Source: Methanohalophilus sp. | GTDB taxonomy: Archaea; Halobacteriota; Methanosarcinia; Methanosarcinales; Methanosarcinaceae | DNA: 64,000 nt | NCBI RefSeq assembly: GCF_030156785.1 | Contig: NZ_JASGLW010000003.1 | Span: 62,001 to 126,000, forward strand | Direction of reading: 5' to 3' | Shown here: one piece after another, positions 19,025 to 29,279 of the stretch | Layout: each line of letters begins with the position of its first letter | Position numbering within the stretch: the stretch's first letter is position 1 | Notes under the pieces: model-generated | Databases searched by the model: none | Seen by the model: the letters and a program-made list of their open reading frames with translations, nothing else | Told to the model about the DNA's origin: nothing | Position numbers and translations under genes: made by a program

Positions 19025-21226
19025 TCAGTTAAAATCACCAAATGTCTTTTGTTTACTTAGATTGTTTGATGTTACATTATCTAAATAATCGTTGCTATTC
19101 TTTTCAAGATTGACCCCAAGAGCTTTAAGTATATTCCGGGCGGTTTTTGCCCCCACAAGTTTTTCAAGGGATTTAAGATCTGCTTTTCTGAGTTGATCGG
19201 TTGTCTTGAATCCGCTTTTGTATAATTTCCGTGCCCTGACCCTTCCGACTCCGGGTATCTTTACAAGTTCCATGAGTTCTGCTCCTGCACCGTAGTGGAT
19301 ACGTTTTTCCATTATGGCCGGAGCATTTGTTTCAATTTTTAGATGTCTGGAAAGTCTTGAAGTGGAATGCATAAGCCACTCAGCAAGTTCAACTATTGCA
19401 TGAACATCGCCTTCTCCGATCTGGAATCGTTTTGTAATATCATCCAGACTCATTTCCTCTACCCACTTTAAAAGCATCATTGCAGTTTTCACTTCTGAAA
19501 GGAACCACTCGTAATCCGTTGTCTTGAAAGGATCAGGAACGTCAATGAAACTTTCGTGGTGTGAAATAACATAATCATTAATCATTTCATAATCCCTGCT
19601 GCGCATATATAAAAGTCGCATATCAGGAGTACTGCAAATGAGTTGCAGTAAACCTATATCTGTCAGATGATCCGCTTTTTTCATTCCGTCAATAATCCTT
19701 GCTGCGGAAAGGGGATCAATGTAAAGCGTTGAAACAAGTTTTCCTAAACTGCTGGCAACAATGTGATTATCCTGCTTGATAATCATGTCCTTTGATTCAA
19801 GAAAATCCAGGCATTCCATCACCACGCTTTCAAGGCCGAAATCCCTTTGCTGGTAAGCAAAGAAAGTCGAGCTGAGAAACTCAAGGAGTCCGCTAAAACT
19901 ATTGGCAAAACCACTTGCGAGGGTTGAGAGTATATGTGTTCTTAATGCATTTTCAGTTCCCAGCTTAGACCATATATCCTCAGGACTGGCGTAAATATAA
20001 TTTTCAAAAAGTTCCTCCATCTCATCTAAACTTTTGGCAATCAGTATTGATTCACCATAAGGGTCAAGATGTGGTCTCCCTGCACGACCTGCCATCTGCT
20101 TGTACTCAAGTACCGGAATCGGCTGCATTCCCATGTTGGTGTCATAACGTTTGTAGCTTCGTATTATCACACGCCTTGCTGGCAGATTCAGGCCGGCTGC
20201 AAGGGTAGGAGTACTTACAATCATAAGAATCTGATTTGCCCTGAATGCATCTTCCACTATTTTCCTGTGGGCGGAATTCAAACCTGCATGGTGGAAAGCA
20301 ATCCCACCTTCTATGCACTTTGCAAGCAGTTCAGCGTTTTCTGTTTCTCCGTTTTCCCTGACGTTTTGTGCAATATCTTTCAAGTTCTCTTTTTGTTGCT
20401 TGTTTAGCAGCTTTGCAACCGCAAAGCTGGCTTTTTTTGCAAAAGAAGAGCAATTTCGCCGGCTGCTTTCAAATACAAGGGACTGGCTGCCTTCCCTGAT
20501 TGTATCAAGCACAATAGTTACAGCGTCATCACTATGAAGTCTTTTAATCTCTTTCTGACCATCAGGAAAATAGATAGCATCCCCCCAGAAGACACCTTCG
20601 TTTAGTTTTGTTGGTCTCCACTCACTTAGGATCAGATTGGCGGAAAGCCACCTTGCAATTTCATGGGCATTCCCTACCGTTGCAGACAGAGCGATAATCT
20701 GCGCTTGATTGTTGAGTTTTCGCAATTTTGTTATAACAATTTCAAGTGTAGGTCCCCTATGTGTCGAATTCAGTAAATGGACTTCATCTACAACTATACA
20801 GGTAATATCTTCCAGCCATAGAACACCGTTTCGAAGAAGTGAATCCACTTTTTCGGAAGTTGCTACAATAATATCATTTAAACCAAGCTTCTCATCTCTT
20901 GATTCAAAATCCCCAGTTGAAATCCCGGTTTTAACACCCATTGATGCCATTTTCAAAAACTGTACATATTTTTCGGATGCAAGAGCTCGGAGTGGTACGA
21001 TGTATAATGCCTTTCCACCTTTTTTAATGGTTTTAAGCATTGCAAGCTCAGCAAGCAATGTTTTACCGGAAGCGGTTGGAATTGCAGCGACAATGTTATT
21101 TCCATTAAGTAGGCCGGCTTTCACTGCATCTGCCTGTGGGGGATAAAGTTCCCTGATCCCCATTCCCTCGTAAAATTCGATGACTTTTTTATCTATGTCC
21201 AGTTCTTCGATTTTCATTTCAGACAC
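19025..21226 (-). CDS. hel308: Hel308 DNA helicase
   Basis: A 733-residue superfamily 2 Ski2-like helicase that unwinds lagging strands at stalled forks. Motifs: [56 protein letters not shown] and [10 protein letters not shown]. The C-terminal part holds the ratchet domain and a helix-hairpin-helix ([19 protein letters not shown]). The extreme C-terminus KQKTFGDFN resembles the QxxLxDF-type peptide used by Hel308 for partner binding (RPA or PCNA). The start is GTG at 21226; ATG at 21217, three codons on, is equally possible because no clear ribosome binding site is seen. Confidence 0.95.
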   Translation of the reverse strand: MSEMKIEELDIDKKVIEFYEGMGIRELYPPQADAVKAGLLNGNNIVAAIPTASGKTLLAELAMLKTIKKGGKALYIVPLRALASEKYVQFLKMASMGVKTGISTGDFESRDEKLGLNDIIVATSEKVDSLLRNGVLWLEDITCIVVDEVHLLNSTHRGPTLEIVITKLRKLNNQAQIIALSATVGNAHEIARWLSANLILSEWRPTKLNEGVFWGDAIYFPDGQKEIKRLHSDDAVTIVLDTIREGSQSLVFESSRRNCSSFAKKASFAVAKLLNKQQKENLKDIAQNVRENGETENAELLAKCIEGGIAFHHAGLNSAHRKIVEDAFRANQILMIVSTPTLAAGLNLPARRVIIRSYKRYDTNMGMQPIPVLEYKQMAGRAGRPHLDPYGESILIAKSLDEMEELFENYIYASPEDIWSKLGTENALRTHILSTLASGFANSFSGLLEFLSSTFFAYQQRDFGLESVVMECLDFLESKDMIIKQDNHIVASSLGKLVSTLYIDPLSAARIIDGMKKADHLTDIGLLQLICSTPDMRLLYMRSRDYEMINDYVISHHESFIDVPDPFKTTDYEWFLSEVKTAMMLLKWVEEMSLDDITKRFQIGEGDVHAIVELAEWLMHSTSRLSRHLKIETNAPAIMEKRIHYGAGAELMELVKIPGVGRVRARKLYKSGFKTTDQLRKADLKSLEKLVGAKTARNILKALGVNLEKNSNDYLDNVTSNNLSKQKTFGDFN

Positions 21227-21563
21227 AAAATGTTGCTATTTTTGGTTGAGCCATGTAAATAAAGAATGGCACTTATGATTAGACGTATACATGAAGATTA
21301 CATCATTATAATCCTTTTTAGTGCACTATAAGATGAAAATCTTTCAGATTTTGATGCCGTCACATAACATGAATTGCTGAATCAATTAACTTTTATGGCA
21401 TTAGTGTTTCCATATCAGTTGAAATTATGGGTATTTACACTATACGAATCATTTTCAATTATACCCCCTGTGATAAACTTAGGACTTTGCAATTGCTATC
21501 CAAGTACCTTTGATGCAATGGCTTAATTAGAAAAATTAATGTATCTCCTAAAAACATAAGAAA

Positions 21564-21848
21564 ATGATGAAAAACCAAATTTTCCAAGATTTGGTGGATT
21601 CGTGGTATCGGAAGTTGTATTGTTTAAATAATCAGGTCACAATCTCAGGACATAGTTAAGTTTGCCGATCTTCTGGGATGTAATGAAACATCAGCCATAT
21701 CTTATTTGAAAGATATAATGTTAGTGGGAAAACAACATTGCCTCTTGTGAATGAAGTTACAATATCCGCAAAGGGCCTGTATGTTGTTATGTAGTCGATG
21801 TACTCGAATAAGAAATCGGAATTAGCCACCAAATATAAAAAGTTTTGA
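21564..21848 (+). pseudogene. Frameshifted winged-helix protein remnant
   Basis: Stitching three frame segments gives a winged-helix-like protein of about 95 residues: frame 1 from ATG 21564 (MMKNQIFQDLVDSWYRKLYC), then a shift of one base to IVKFADLLGCNETSAISYLKD (about 21646-21712, a likely recognition helix), then back to the first frame for GKTTLPLVNEVTISAKGLYVVM, a wing strand pattern, up to TAG at 21792 and TGA at 21846. Two compensating frame changes and a TAG suggest decay. The parent family is not identified. The rest of the 700-base gap (21227-21935) shows no gene. Confidence 0.4.
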
Positions 21849-21935
21849 ATACCTATCAAAAACCAAATAACCTATAGTTTAATTATCTTTATATATGGGT
21901 TAATAATCTTTATAAAATCTTATGGAATTGTAGTT

Positions 21936-22874
21936 ATGGCAGAAGAGAATTTATCAAATGCGCCTCTTTTAGATGATATATATGGTAGCATCGTAGATTC
22001 TATACATATTTCTGATTTAATATTTATTCTGATAGTAATCATCTTGACAATTTTTGTTTCAAAGATTGTGGATAAGCTGCTTAAAAACCAATTCAAAATA
22101 ATAAGCCAGAAACTCAATGTTGATGAAACCATTTACAGGATATTTCGCCATGTAACTGTCGCATTTGTCTATCTTTTTGGCATCATTGTAATAGTTGCAA
22201 AGATCCCAACACTCCAGAATATATCCATTGCATTGTTTGCAGGTGCCGGATTTGCGGGTATCGTCGTAGGTCTTGCTGCACAGACTACTCTTGCAAACAT
22301 TATTTCAGGACTCTCTTTAGCTCTGTTCAGACCATTTCGGGTAGGGGATCGGGTCAACATTCAAGGTGAATATGGCACGATTTCAGACATTACCCTGCGT
22401 CATACGGTTATAAAAACATGGGACAACAGACGGCTTATATTGCCTAATCACATAATAAGTGATGAGGTAATAATTAACTGGTCCATTGAAGATCCAACAG
22501 TCTCATGGCCGGTTGATATTGGTATAAGTTATGATTCAAATATTGATCATGCTCGTAAGATTATGATCGAGGAAGCAAAGAAGCATTATAATGTAATGAC
22601 TTATTCGCAGATCCGCAGATATGATCCTTCTATTCAGGAAGGAGAAGAGGTCACAGTTCGCTTAACTGAGCTGGGTGATTTTGCGGTGAACTTGCGTTTG
22701 CTTTTCTGGGTGGAAGATCGTTCAGTTGCATATACTACCGGTTGTGACATACGGGAGGCAATAAAGAAACGTTTTGATGCCGAAGGAATTGAGATTCCAT
22801 TCCCGTACAGGACTATTGTCTACAAGAATTATCCTGAAAAAGAAGAAAAAAGATTTGATGAAAAGGCCGATTGA
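21936..22874 (+). CDS. MscS-family mechanosensitive ion channel
   Basis: A 312-residue small-conductance mechanosensitive channel of canonical length. Membrane helices are at about 25-45, 68-90 and 94-125. The pore helix is Gly/Ala rich (ALFAGAGFAGIVVGLAAQTTLANIISGLSLALFRPF), the pattern expected for TM3, followed by the beta domain FRVGDRVNIQGEYGTISDITLRHTVIKTWDNRRLILPN. It opens under membrane tension to release osmolytes. The ATG follows a TATA-like AATTATCTTTATATATGGG near 21880-21900. It converges on trpB2 with a shared hairpin. Confidence 0.93.
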   Translation: MAEENLSNAPLLDDIYGSIVDSIHISDLIFILIVIILTIFVSKIVDKLLKNQFKIISQKLNVDETIYRIFRHVTVAFVYLFGIIVIVAKIPTLQNISIALFAGAGFAGIVVGLAAQTTLANIISGLSLALFRPFRVGDRVNIQGEYGTISDITLRHTVIKTWDNRRLILPNHIISDEVIINWSIEDPTVSWPVDIGISYDSNIDHARKIMIEEAKKHYNVMTYSQIRRYDPSIQEGEEVTVRLTELGDFAVNLRLLFWVEDRSVAYTTGCDIREAIKKRFDAEGIEIPFPYRTIVYKNYPEKEEKRFDEKAD

Positions 22875-22885
22875 AGCCTTTTCAT
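22860..22885. terminator. Bidirectional hairpin between mscS and trpB2
   Basis: GAAAAGGC (22860-22867) and GCCTTTTC (22876-22883) form a perfect 8-base stem with an 8-base loop across the mscS stop codon. It is followed by ATTTATT on the plus side and lies 3 bases from the trpB2 stop on the minus side. It probably terminates both convergent genes. Confidence 0.6.
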
Positions 22886-24190
22886 TTATTCGTTTGAAAG
22901 TTCACCATTGAAGTACTTGTCATAGGAAGTCATATCAAAGTGACCGTGTCCACTGAGGTTAAACAGGATAGTCTTCTCCTCTCCGGTTACCTTACACTTA
23001 AGGGCTTCATCAATGGCACATTTAATTGCATGTGTGGACTCAGGAGCGGGTGCAATTCCTTCTGTCCTTGCAAACAACACGCCTGCTTCGAAGACTTCCT
23101 GTTGGTGATAGGTAGTTGCCTCCATAAGGCCCTCAGCAACCAGAGCACTGACGGTTGGTGCACAGCCATGATACCTTAGACCACCCGCATGAATAGCAGG
23201 AGGTACGAAATCATAACCAAGGGAGTACATTTTGAGAAGTGGTGTCATCTTCCCGGTGTCTCCGTAGTCATATTCATATTTTCCTTTATTAAGGGTTGGA
23301 CATGCGGAAGGTTCCACGGCAATAATTCTCGGATCCTGTGTACCATCAATTTTCTCCTTCATGAAGGGGAAACTAATGCCTGCAAGATTACTTCCTCCCC
23401 CACAGCACCCAATAACTATGTCAGGATACTCCTCCGCCATCTTCATCTGTTCCTGACATTCAAGACCTATGATTGTCTGGTGGAGCATGACATGGTTAAG
23501 CACGCTTCCAAGTGCATATTTAGTATTTTCATTGAGGGCAGCATCTTCAACTGCTTCTCCAATTGCAATTCCCAGGCTTCCGGTGGTGTCAGGTAATTCT
23601 TCGAGTACTTTCCTTCCAAACTGGGTATCCGGGCTTGGGGATGGCACAACTTTACCTCCCCAGAGGTTGATCAGGGATTTCCTGTACGGTTTCTGATAGA
23701 AACTTGAAGTCACCATGTAAACTTTACACTCTATATCAAAATAGTTACATGCAAAAGAGAGTGCACTTCCCCACTGTCCTGCTCCTGTTTCAGTGGTAAT
23801 TCTTTCGGTCCCTTCTTTCATATTGTAATAAGTCTGTGCCACTGAAGTGTTAGGTTTATGGCTTCCCGGGGGACTTACTCCTTCATTTTTGTAATATATG
23901 TGAGCAGGAGTCTTCAGTTTTTCTTCCAACCTTTTTGCTCTATAAAGAGGTGCCGGTCTCCATATTTTATATATTTCGCGAATTTCCTCTGGAATCTTAA
24001 TATATCGTTGAGTGGTTAATTCCTGTTTTATCAGTTCTTTTGGAAATATCGGTTCAAGATCTTTGGGATCTATAGGTTCCTTTGTCAAAGGATTTAATGG
24101 GGGTGCAAGTGGGGTTGGAAGATCTGCAAGTATGTTGTACCACTTGTCGGGCATTTCATTTTCATCAATAATATATTTTATACGATCCAA
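22886..24190 (-). CDS. trpB2: Tryptophan synthase beta chain-like protein (TrpB2)
   Basis: A 434-residue PLP enzyme of the TrpB2 subgroup, longer at the N-terminus than TrpB1. The PLP Lys is in [16 protein letters not shown], the glutamate region in [13 protein letters not shown], and the phosphate-binding loop in [11 protein letters not shown]. TrpB2 makes tryptophan from indole and serine (or phosphoserine) without needing TrpA. It is an orphan here, with no trp genes nearby, which is common for TrpB2. The start is TTG at 24190; the N-terminus [22 protein letters not shown] is the family pattern, so a later ATG (24154) would cut it. Confidence 0.93.
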   Translation of the reverse strand: MDRIKYIIDENEMPDKWYNILADLPTPLAPPLNPLTKEPIDPKDLEPIFPKELIKQELTTQRYIKIPEEIREIYKIWRPAPLYRAKRLEEKLKTPAHIYYKNEGVSPPGSHKPNTSVAQTYYNMKEGTERITTETGAGQWGSALSFACNYFDIECKVYMVTSSFYQKPYRKSLINLWGGKVVPSPSPDTQFGRKVLEELPDTTGSLGIAIGEAVEDAALNENTKYALGSVLNHVMLHQTIIGLECQEQMKMAEEYPDIVIGCCGGGSNLAGISFPFMKEKIDGTQDPRIIAVEPSACPTLNKGKYEYDYGDTGKMTPLLKMYSLGYDFVPPAIHAGGLRYHGCAPTVSALVAEGLMEATTYHQQEVFEAGVLFARTEGIAPAPESTHAIKCAIDEALKCKVTGEEKTILFNLSGHGHFDMTSYDKYFNGELSNE

Positions 24191-24729
24191 AATAAGTCAC
24201 ATCCTAAATGTACAATTAAGTACTTTGGTGTATGCAAATGATTGATATACAGTTTACGCCATCTTTAACATTGTGAATACTTCATATTTTTTAAAAGCAC
24301 TTGTCAGGAGCAACCTGTTTAATATTTTATACCTGAAAAAGCTTTGTGTAATTTCAAAATTTGTAGATTATTGTAATTATTTTTACTTAAAGTATTCAAT
24401 AAGTAGCCATGCTTTTTGATTGTATCACTTATTCATGGGTTGATGTGATATCAACTCTTCAGCTTCTTTACACCTATTCATATTTTTTCAGACTCTCTGT
24501 AATTGAAACGATACTCTCACGATCATGACGAATTAACTGCTTATGAATGAAATCGGTATCCATCTATAGTTGATCAATAGTCTGCCAGCCTTTTTCGTGA
24601 TTCCTTAGCTCTTTTGGTAGTAATGCTCATAAGAATAATTTATAATACTAAGTAAGCGAGAACTATTTGTGTCTTCAGGCAACTATAAATTAAAATGATC
24701 TTATTATTTCATAATATTGTGGTGTGATA
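24191..24729. other. Intergenic region between divergent trpB2 and hmgA
   Basis: About 540 AT-rich bases. On the plus strand TTTATAATAC (24638-24647) is the likely hmgA TATA box, giving a leader near 60 bases. Two very short minus-strand frames occur (24574-24630, MSITTKRAKESRKRLADY; and 24474-24563, 29 codons ending in TAG). They are in different frames and could be remnants of one small gene, but this is not supported enough to call. No RNA gene was recognised. Confidence 0.5.
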
Positions 24730-25977
24730 ATGATGGATAATAAATACTTTTTTTCTTCAGATGAACAAAAACTTCTGGATGCTCTGGTAAGAGGGGATAT
24801 ATCTTTTCACAAAGTTGGAAAACAAACGAACCTCCAGACAGCTATCAAAATAAGAAGGGCAGCACTGGAAAAACTGACCGGAACAGATCTGGATACACTC
24901 GGGCAATTTACAATTGACTCGGAAGATGCTTCCCAACGCAATATTGAAAATATGATAGGAGCTATTCAGATACCAGTTGGTGTTGCAGGACCCGTTTGCA
25001 TTAAAGGGGAATTTGCCAAAGGGAATTACTATCTCCCTCTTGCCACAACTGAAGGAGCTCTCGTGGCCAGCGTTAACCGGGGATGTTCTGCAATTACTTC
25101 ATCTGGTGGCAGTACTGTAAGAATTTTTAAGGATCAGATGACCAGAGCTCCCGTTTATTGTCTGGATGGTGTTAAACAATCAAGGGAATTTGTGGATTGG
25201 ATTAAGCTGCCTGAAGTTTTTGTGAAACTTAAGAAGAAAGCATCTGAAACTACACGTTTTGGTGAATTGACGGCTGTTGAACCTTATGTGACAGGAAATA
25301 ATGTTTACCTGCGTTTCTGTTTTGATACAAAGGATGCAATGGGAATGAATATGGTAACCATTGCAACCCAGGCTATTGTGGATCTCATAGGAGATGAGAT
25401 TGGTATTTATCCAATATCGCTTTCTGGAAACATGTGTGCCGACAAAAAACCCGCTGCAATAAATAGTATTCTAGGAAGGGGCAAGACGGTTATAGCAGAA
25501 GTAGAACTTACTCCTGAAATAGTCAAAAACAAACTGAAAACAACTCCTGAAGCCATTGCAGAAGTAAATTATCGTAAGAATCTTCTCGGTTCAGCAAGGG
25601 CTGTTTCGCTTGGATTCAATGCACATGCAGCAAATATCATCGCTGCAATGTTCATTGCCTGTGGGCAGGATCCTGCACATGTTGTTGAAGGCAGCAATAC
25701 AATTACGACAATGGAAGTCACAAAATACGGTTCACTCTATTGCTCGGTGACATTACCTTCCCTGCAGATTGGGACAGTGGGTGGAGGCACAAAAATCGCC
25801 ACCCAGAATGAATGTCTCAGGATTCTGGACGCTGCCGGTGCAGGGGAAATCCCCGGTTATAATTCAAAAAAGTTGGCTGAAATAATTGCTTCGGCAGTTC
25901 TCGCAGGTGAAATATCCTTAGTTGGAGCGCAGGCAGCAGGTCATCTTGCACGTGCTCATGCGGAGCTAGGTCGTTAA
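24730..25977 (+). CDS. hmgA: Hydroxymethylglutaryl-CoA reductase (NADPH, class I)
   Basis: A 415-residue HMG-CoA reductase, the committed step to mevalonate and archaeal isoprenoid lipids. Class I motifs are clear: ENMIGAIQIPVGVAGP, the catalytic Glu in TTEGALVASVNRGC, the catalytic Lys in ADKKPAAIN, the Asp in ACGQDPAHV, GTVGGGT, and the His in HLARAHAELGR at the C-terminus. Possible starts are GTG 24724, ATG 24730 and ATG 24733; GTGGTGTG before 24730 favours it. It converges with the DNA ligase gene 7 bases away. Confidence 0.96.
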   Translation: MMDNKYFFSSDEQKLLDALVRGDISFHKVGKQTNLQTAIKIRRAALEKLTGTDLDTLGQFTIDSEDASQRNIENMIGAIQIPVGVAGPVCIKGEFAKGNYYLPLATTEGALVASVNRGCSAITSSGGSTVRIFKDQMTRAPVYCLDGVKQSREFVDWIKLPEVFVKLKKKASETTRFGELTAVEPYVTGNNVYLRFCFDTKDAMGMNMVTIATQAIVDLIGDEIGIYPISLSGNMCADKKPAAINSILGRGKTVIAEVELTPEIVKNKLKTTPEAIAEVNYRKNLLGSARAVSLGFNAHAANIIAAMFIACGQDPAHVVEGSNTITTMEVTKYGSLYCSVTLPSLQIGTVGGGTKIATQNECLRILDAAGAGEIPGYNSKKLAEIIASAVLAGEISLVGAQAAGHLARAHAELGR

Positions 25978-25984
25978 TCCGGTT

Positions 25985-27670
25985 TCATTTCCATTGTGAT
26001 TTATAGATCTGTGAAATACGTTCAAGTGTTTCGGCTTCTTCCGGGGATTTGTCTTCCCGGACTCCCACAAATCTGGGAAATCTGAGAGCATAACCGGATT
26101 CATAGTTGGAACTTTTCTGGATTTCTTCAAATGCAATTTCAAAGACAATTTCAGGACGGATTTCGATTTGTGTTCCAGATTCCATTACAATGAGATCTTT
26201 AAACATCTCGGTAAGTTCAGCAAGTTTCTCATCTGTAAAACCAGTGGCTACTTTTCCAATGGGTAAAAATCTCCCACTTTTAGGTTCATAGGCAGCCAAT
26301 GAATATGAACCTATCAGGTTTGCACGTCGTCCGTATCCCCATTCGCCACCGATTACTACAAGGTCGAGCGTTTCCATTATCGGTTTCTTCTTGAGCCAGT
26401 TCTTTCCGCGTTTGCCTGGTGTGTATGGAGCATCTGGGTTTTTCAGCATGATGCCTTCATGACCGGCATTAAGGGCTTCCTCATAAATACGCTGGATTTC
26501 TTCTTCATCATCTGTAATTTTCTGGATGTCAACGTGAATACGTTCATCGTTGTCAACGCACTGGATTAGTTTTTCTCGCCTGTCCCGAAGAGACATGTCC
26601 AGTAAGCTTTCCCCATTGAGATACAATATATCAAAAAGATTGAGAGTCAGTGGAATTGACTTGATCGCCTTTTCCACATCGTACTTACGTCTGAAACGTT
26701 TCAGGATTTCCTGGAATGCACGGGGTCGACCGTTTTCGTCGACTGCCACAGCTTCACCATCGAGGATCGCAGACTCTGCTTTTACTCTTTTCTTTACAGA
26801 CTCCACAATATCCGGGAGCGAAGCGGTAACATCTTCGAGCCTGCGGGAAAAAATCCTTATTTTATCCCCGTTTTTATGGATTTGTACCCTTGCTCCATCA
26901 AACTTCCATTCAACAGCAACTTTACCGATATCATTTATGGCACTCTTAATACTTGGCGTTACCTGTGCCAGCATCATTTTAATTGGCCTGTTTAGCTGGA
27001 TATCAAGTTTTGCAACTTCCTCTGCCCCACCACGTTTCGCAGCTACTGCAACAGTGCCAAGATCATTGGTTAGCATGAATGCACGCTCAACAATTTCTAC
27101 AGGTACTTCAAAAGCTTTGGATATTGCATCCCTTACAATTCCCTCCCCTACTCCAATTCGCATTTCTTCGACTACAAGCCGTGAAAGGTATCTTGCCTCA
27201 ACTGCACTTGTTGCATTAAAGAGGTATTGCAAAATCTTAACTTTTGTTGCCTGTGAATTCTTTCCGGAAGCATTTGCTATCTGGTTTAATCTATCGTACA
27301 CTTCAAGAATCGTAAGTTCTTTTTTCTCTTCAATATAGGAATCAAAAGTAAGTTGTGTTGAAGAATCCCTTTTCAGGGCTTCTACCGCAGTCTCGCCGAT
27401 GTCTCCGGTTTTCCGGATTATGTTCTCAATTTCCTTTTCCGAAGTTCCTGCAGATTTTGCAAGTGCTGTATAAAGTGTGCGAATTCCGATTCCAAGCAAC
27501 TTTGTGCTCCATGGAGGAAACACGATTCCCATTATAAAATTGGTAATAACCGGCAGTTCATCTTCCTCAACTTCTCTTAACATAGTGGCAACAACATCTG
27601 TCGTTTCAAGAGAGCCGGAGATATTCTCAATTTTTGCACACATCTCTGCAAAATAGCGGAAAAGAGTCAT
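25985..27670 (-). CDS. lig: ATP-dependent DNA ligase (archaeal)
   Basis: A 561-residue replicative DNA ligase. The N-terminal DNA-binding domain (about 1-210) leads to the adenylation domain with the nucleotidyl-Lys motif [13 protein letters not shown] near 245, motif [14 protein letters not shown], motif [11 protein letters not shown] and motif [11 protein letters not shown], then an OB-fold. It seals Okazaki fragments using ATP. ATG at 27670 ([15 protein letters not shown]) is the family start, with GGGTTGA before it; the frame extends 17 codons further into hom. It lies 19 bases after hom on the same strand. Confidence 0.96.
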   Translation of the reverse strand: MTLFRYFAEMCAKIENISGSLETTDVVATMLREVEEDELPVITNFIMGIVFPPWSTKLLGIGIRTLYTALAKSAGTSEKEIENIIRKTGDIGETAVEALKRDSSTQLTFDSYIEEKKELTILEVYDRLNQIANASGKNSQATKVKILQYLFNATSAVEARYLSRLVVEEMRIGVGEGIVRDAISKAFEVPVEIVERAFMLTNDLGTVAVAAKRGGAEEVAKLDIQLNRPIKMMLAQVTPSIKSAINDIGKVAVEWKFDGARVQIHKNGDKIRIFSRRLEDVTASLPDIVESVKKRVKAESAILDGEAVAVDENGRPRAFQEILKRFRRKYDVEKAIKSIPLTLNLFDILYLNGESLLDMSLRDRREKLIQCVDNDERIHVDIQKITDDEEEIQRIYEEALNAGHEGIMLKNPDAPYTPGKRGKNWLKKKPIMETLDLVVIGGEWGYGRRANLIGSYSLAAYEPKSGRFLPIGKVATGFTDEKLAELTEMFKDLIVMESGTQIEIRPEIVFEIAFEEIQKSSNYESGYALRFPRFVGVREDKSPEEAETLERISQIYKSQWK

Positions 27671-27689
27671 CAAATCAACCCGGTTTAGT

Positions 27690-28688
27690 TTATCTCTCCC
27701 TGTATAGTGACATGATGTCACTCAGGATAGCGCTTGCAGTCTCAATGGATCCTGCACCAAGCCCACTTACGGTAATATCTCCTGCCAGATCAGTTTGTAT
27801 GTAGGCTACATTCAACGTACCTCCTACTGCAAGAGGATGATCAAGTGGGACCAATCTTGGTGATGCTTTTAGTGTACCGTCTTTCACTTCTCCGATAAGT
27901 CTCACAGCATACCCTTCATCATGGGCGAGCATAAGTGCTTCTGGAGTGATTTTTGTAATTCCCGTAACATCTACGTCGTGATAATTTACATCCATACCAA
28001 ACACACTGTTTGCAATAATTACAAGTTTTGAGGCCGTATCAATTCCTTCAACGTCATAGGTGGGATCCGTTTCTGCTATTCCAAGCTCCTGTGCCTCGGC
28101 AAGCATTTGTTCATAGGGAGCTTTTTCTTCCATCATCCTGCTTATAATGTAATTGCAGGTGCCGTTGAGTATTCCCTGAATACTCTTTATTTCATTTCCT
28201 GCAAGAGTTTCCCTGACCAGATTCAAGATCGGCATTGCTCCTCCAACAGTTGCTTCGTAGAGGAATTTCGAGCCATTTGCTTTAGCATAATTGATGAGTT
28301 CACTGAATCTAAGTGCCAGAGGTCCCTTGTTTGAAGTAATTACATCTCTTCCCTTGCTAAAAGCCATGCGCATATTTTCCAGTCCGACGCCGCCTGTTTG
28401 AATATCAGAGGGAGTGGTTTCAATTACCAGTTCATGCTCAATGTTTTCTATAATTTCAATACCGGAAAGCCTTTCTTCGGAAACCCTGCCAGTGCTGTCC
28501 TTGTGCTTTAGAATCTCTTCAAGATCCAATCCATCTGGGTCAACAATGCCACTACTGGAATCAGCAATTCCAACAACCTTGACCTCAAAACCTGCTTTTT
28601 TTATCTCATCCTCTTTCTGGATCAGGGTCCGGGCAACACCCCTTCCAACAGAACCAAATCCTATTATTGATGCACGTATTGTTTTCAT
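27690..28688 (-). CDS. hom: Homoserine dehydrogenase
   Basis: A 332-residue NAD(P)-dependent enzyme that reduces aspartate semialdehyde to homoserine for Thr and Met. It shows the Rossmann start [17 protein letters not shown], the SNKGPLAL segment, the substrate site [13 protein letters not shown] and the signature [14 protein letters not shown] with [16 protein letters not shown]. It lacks a C-terminal ACT domain, which is supplied by the separate ACT protein encoded 8 bases upstream, suggesting allosteric control in trans. GAGGTC precedes the ATG. Confidence 0.95.
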   Translation of the reverse strand: MKTIRASIIGFGSVGRGVARTLIQKEDEIKKAGFEVKVVGIADSSSGIVDPDGLDLEEILKHKDSTGRVSEERLSGIEIIENIEHELVIETTPSDIQTGGVGLENMRMAFSKGRDVITSNKGPLALRFSELINYAKANGSKFLYEATVGGAMPILNLVRETLAGNEIKSIQGILNGTCNYIISRMMEEKAPYEQMLAEAQELGIAETDPTYDVEGIDTASKLVIIANSVFGMDVNYHDVDVTGITKITPEALMLAHDEGYAVRLIGEVKDGTLKASPRLVPLDHPLAVGGTLNVAYIQTDLAGDITVSGLGAGSIETASAILSDIMSLYRER

Positions 28689-28696
28689 ATTTGACC

Positions 28697-29197
28697 TCAG
28701 GTTAGCTGTATTGGTTCTATAACAAGCAAGTCCTTCTTATTGGCTATATTTTTCAGGAGTTCGATTGCATTGTATAATTCTTGCCTTCCAACTGCATCAA
28801 TCTTTAGGGAGGCGGATGATGATGACTCTATATGCGGCATTGAAAGAGAGATATCAACAACTTCAGCATAGCCTGTTTTATCAATACTTTCAATTGTGTC
28901 TTGTATATCGGTATGAACAATGTGGCCTATTAACAAGACTGCTCCGTGTTCTATCATTCGCTCCTCATCAACACGAATAATGCCAATTCCATTTTCTTCC
29001 AGTCTTTTAATAATACTATCGACGTTGCTGGGTTCAGCTTCAAAAACAAGCTGTACAGGTATGGTTCCTCTTGGCGTGTGTTTTTCGTGATGATGCACTA
29101 TAGATTTCAGATTACCTTTTAACTCTGATATCGGCTAAAGAACATTAAGGAGTTGTCCGGGCGTGTCCTTAAGCTCAATGTCCATTGATACTCTCAT
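28697..29197 (-). CDS. ACT-domain amino-acid-binding protein, with one in-frame TAG
   Basis: A 166-residue ACT-domain protein. From ATG 29197, with GAGGAAAGG just upstream, it reads [20 protein letters not shown], then TAG at codon 21 (29135-29137), then [20 protein letters not shown] and on to TGA at 28697. The N-terminal beta-alpha-beta unit of the ACT fold spans the TAG, so the reading frame is one gene. An ORF caller would start at GTG 29098 and lose the first 33 residues. In homologues the TAG position is, from memory, usually Gln (CAG). Pyrrolysine is the likely amino acid. It lies 8 bases before hom and probably senses threonine or a related amino acid for it. Confidence 0.87.
29135..29137 (-). 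other. In-frame amber codon within the ACT-domain gene, probable pyrrolysine
   Basis: TAG at codon 21, between LLNVL and PISELKGN, inside the first ACT beta-alpha-beta unit. Frame, ribosome binding site and protein similarity hold on both sides. Termination here would leave a 20-residue peptide; restart at GTG 29098 would lack a good ribosome binding site and the first ACT strand. Confidence 0.78.
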
Positions 29198-29279
29198 ACC
29201 TTTCCTCACATAATTCATCTAAAATACTAATTTCGTATCACTAAAGCACAAATGCAGTTATACATTTTGGTATTTGTCT

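Noticed and set aside
24474-24630. Two tiny minus-strand ORFs that might join into a small DNA-binding protein
   Set aside because: They are 18 and 29 codons in different frames with stops between them and no ribosome binding site. Noted as a possible remnant only.
29098-29098. GTG at 29098 as the start of the ACT-domain protein
   Set aside because: It removes the first ACT strand and lacks a proper ribosome binding site; the frame upstream through TAG to ATG 29197 fits the family and has one.
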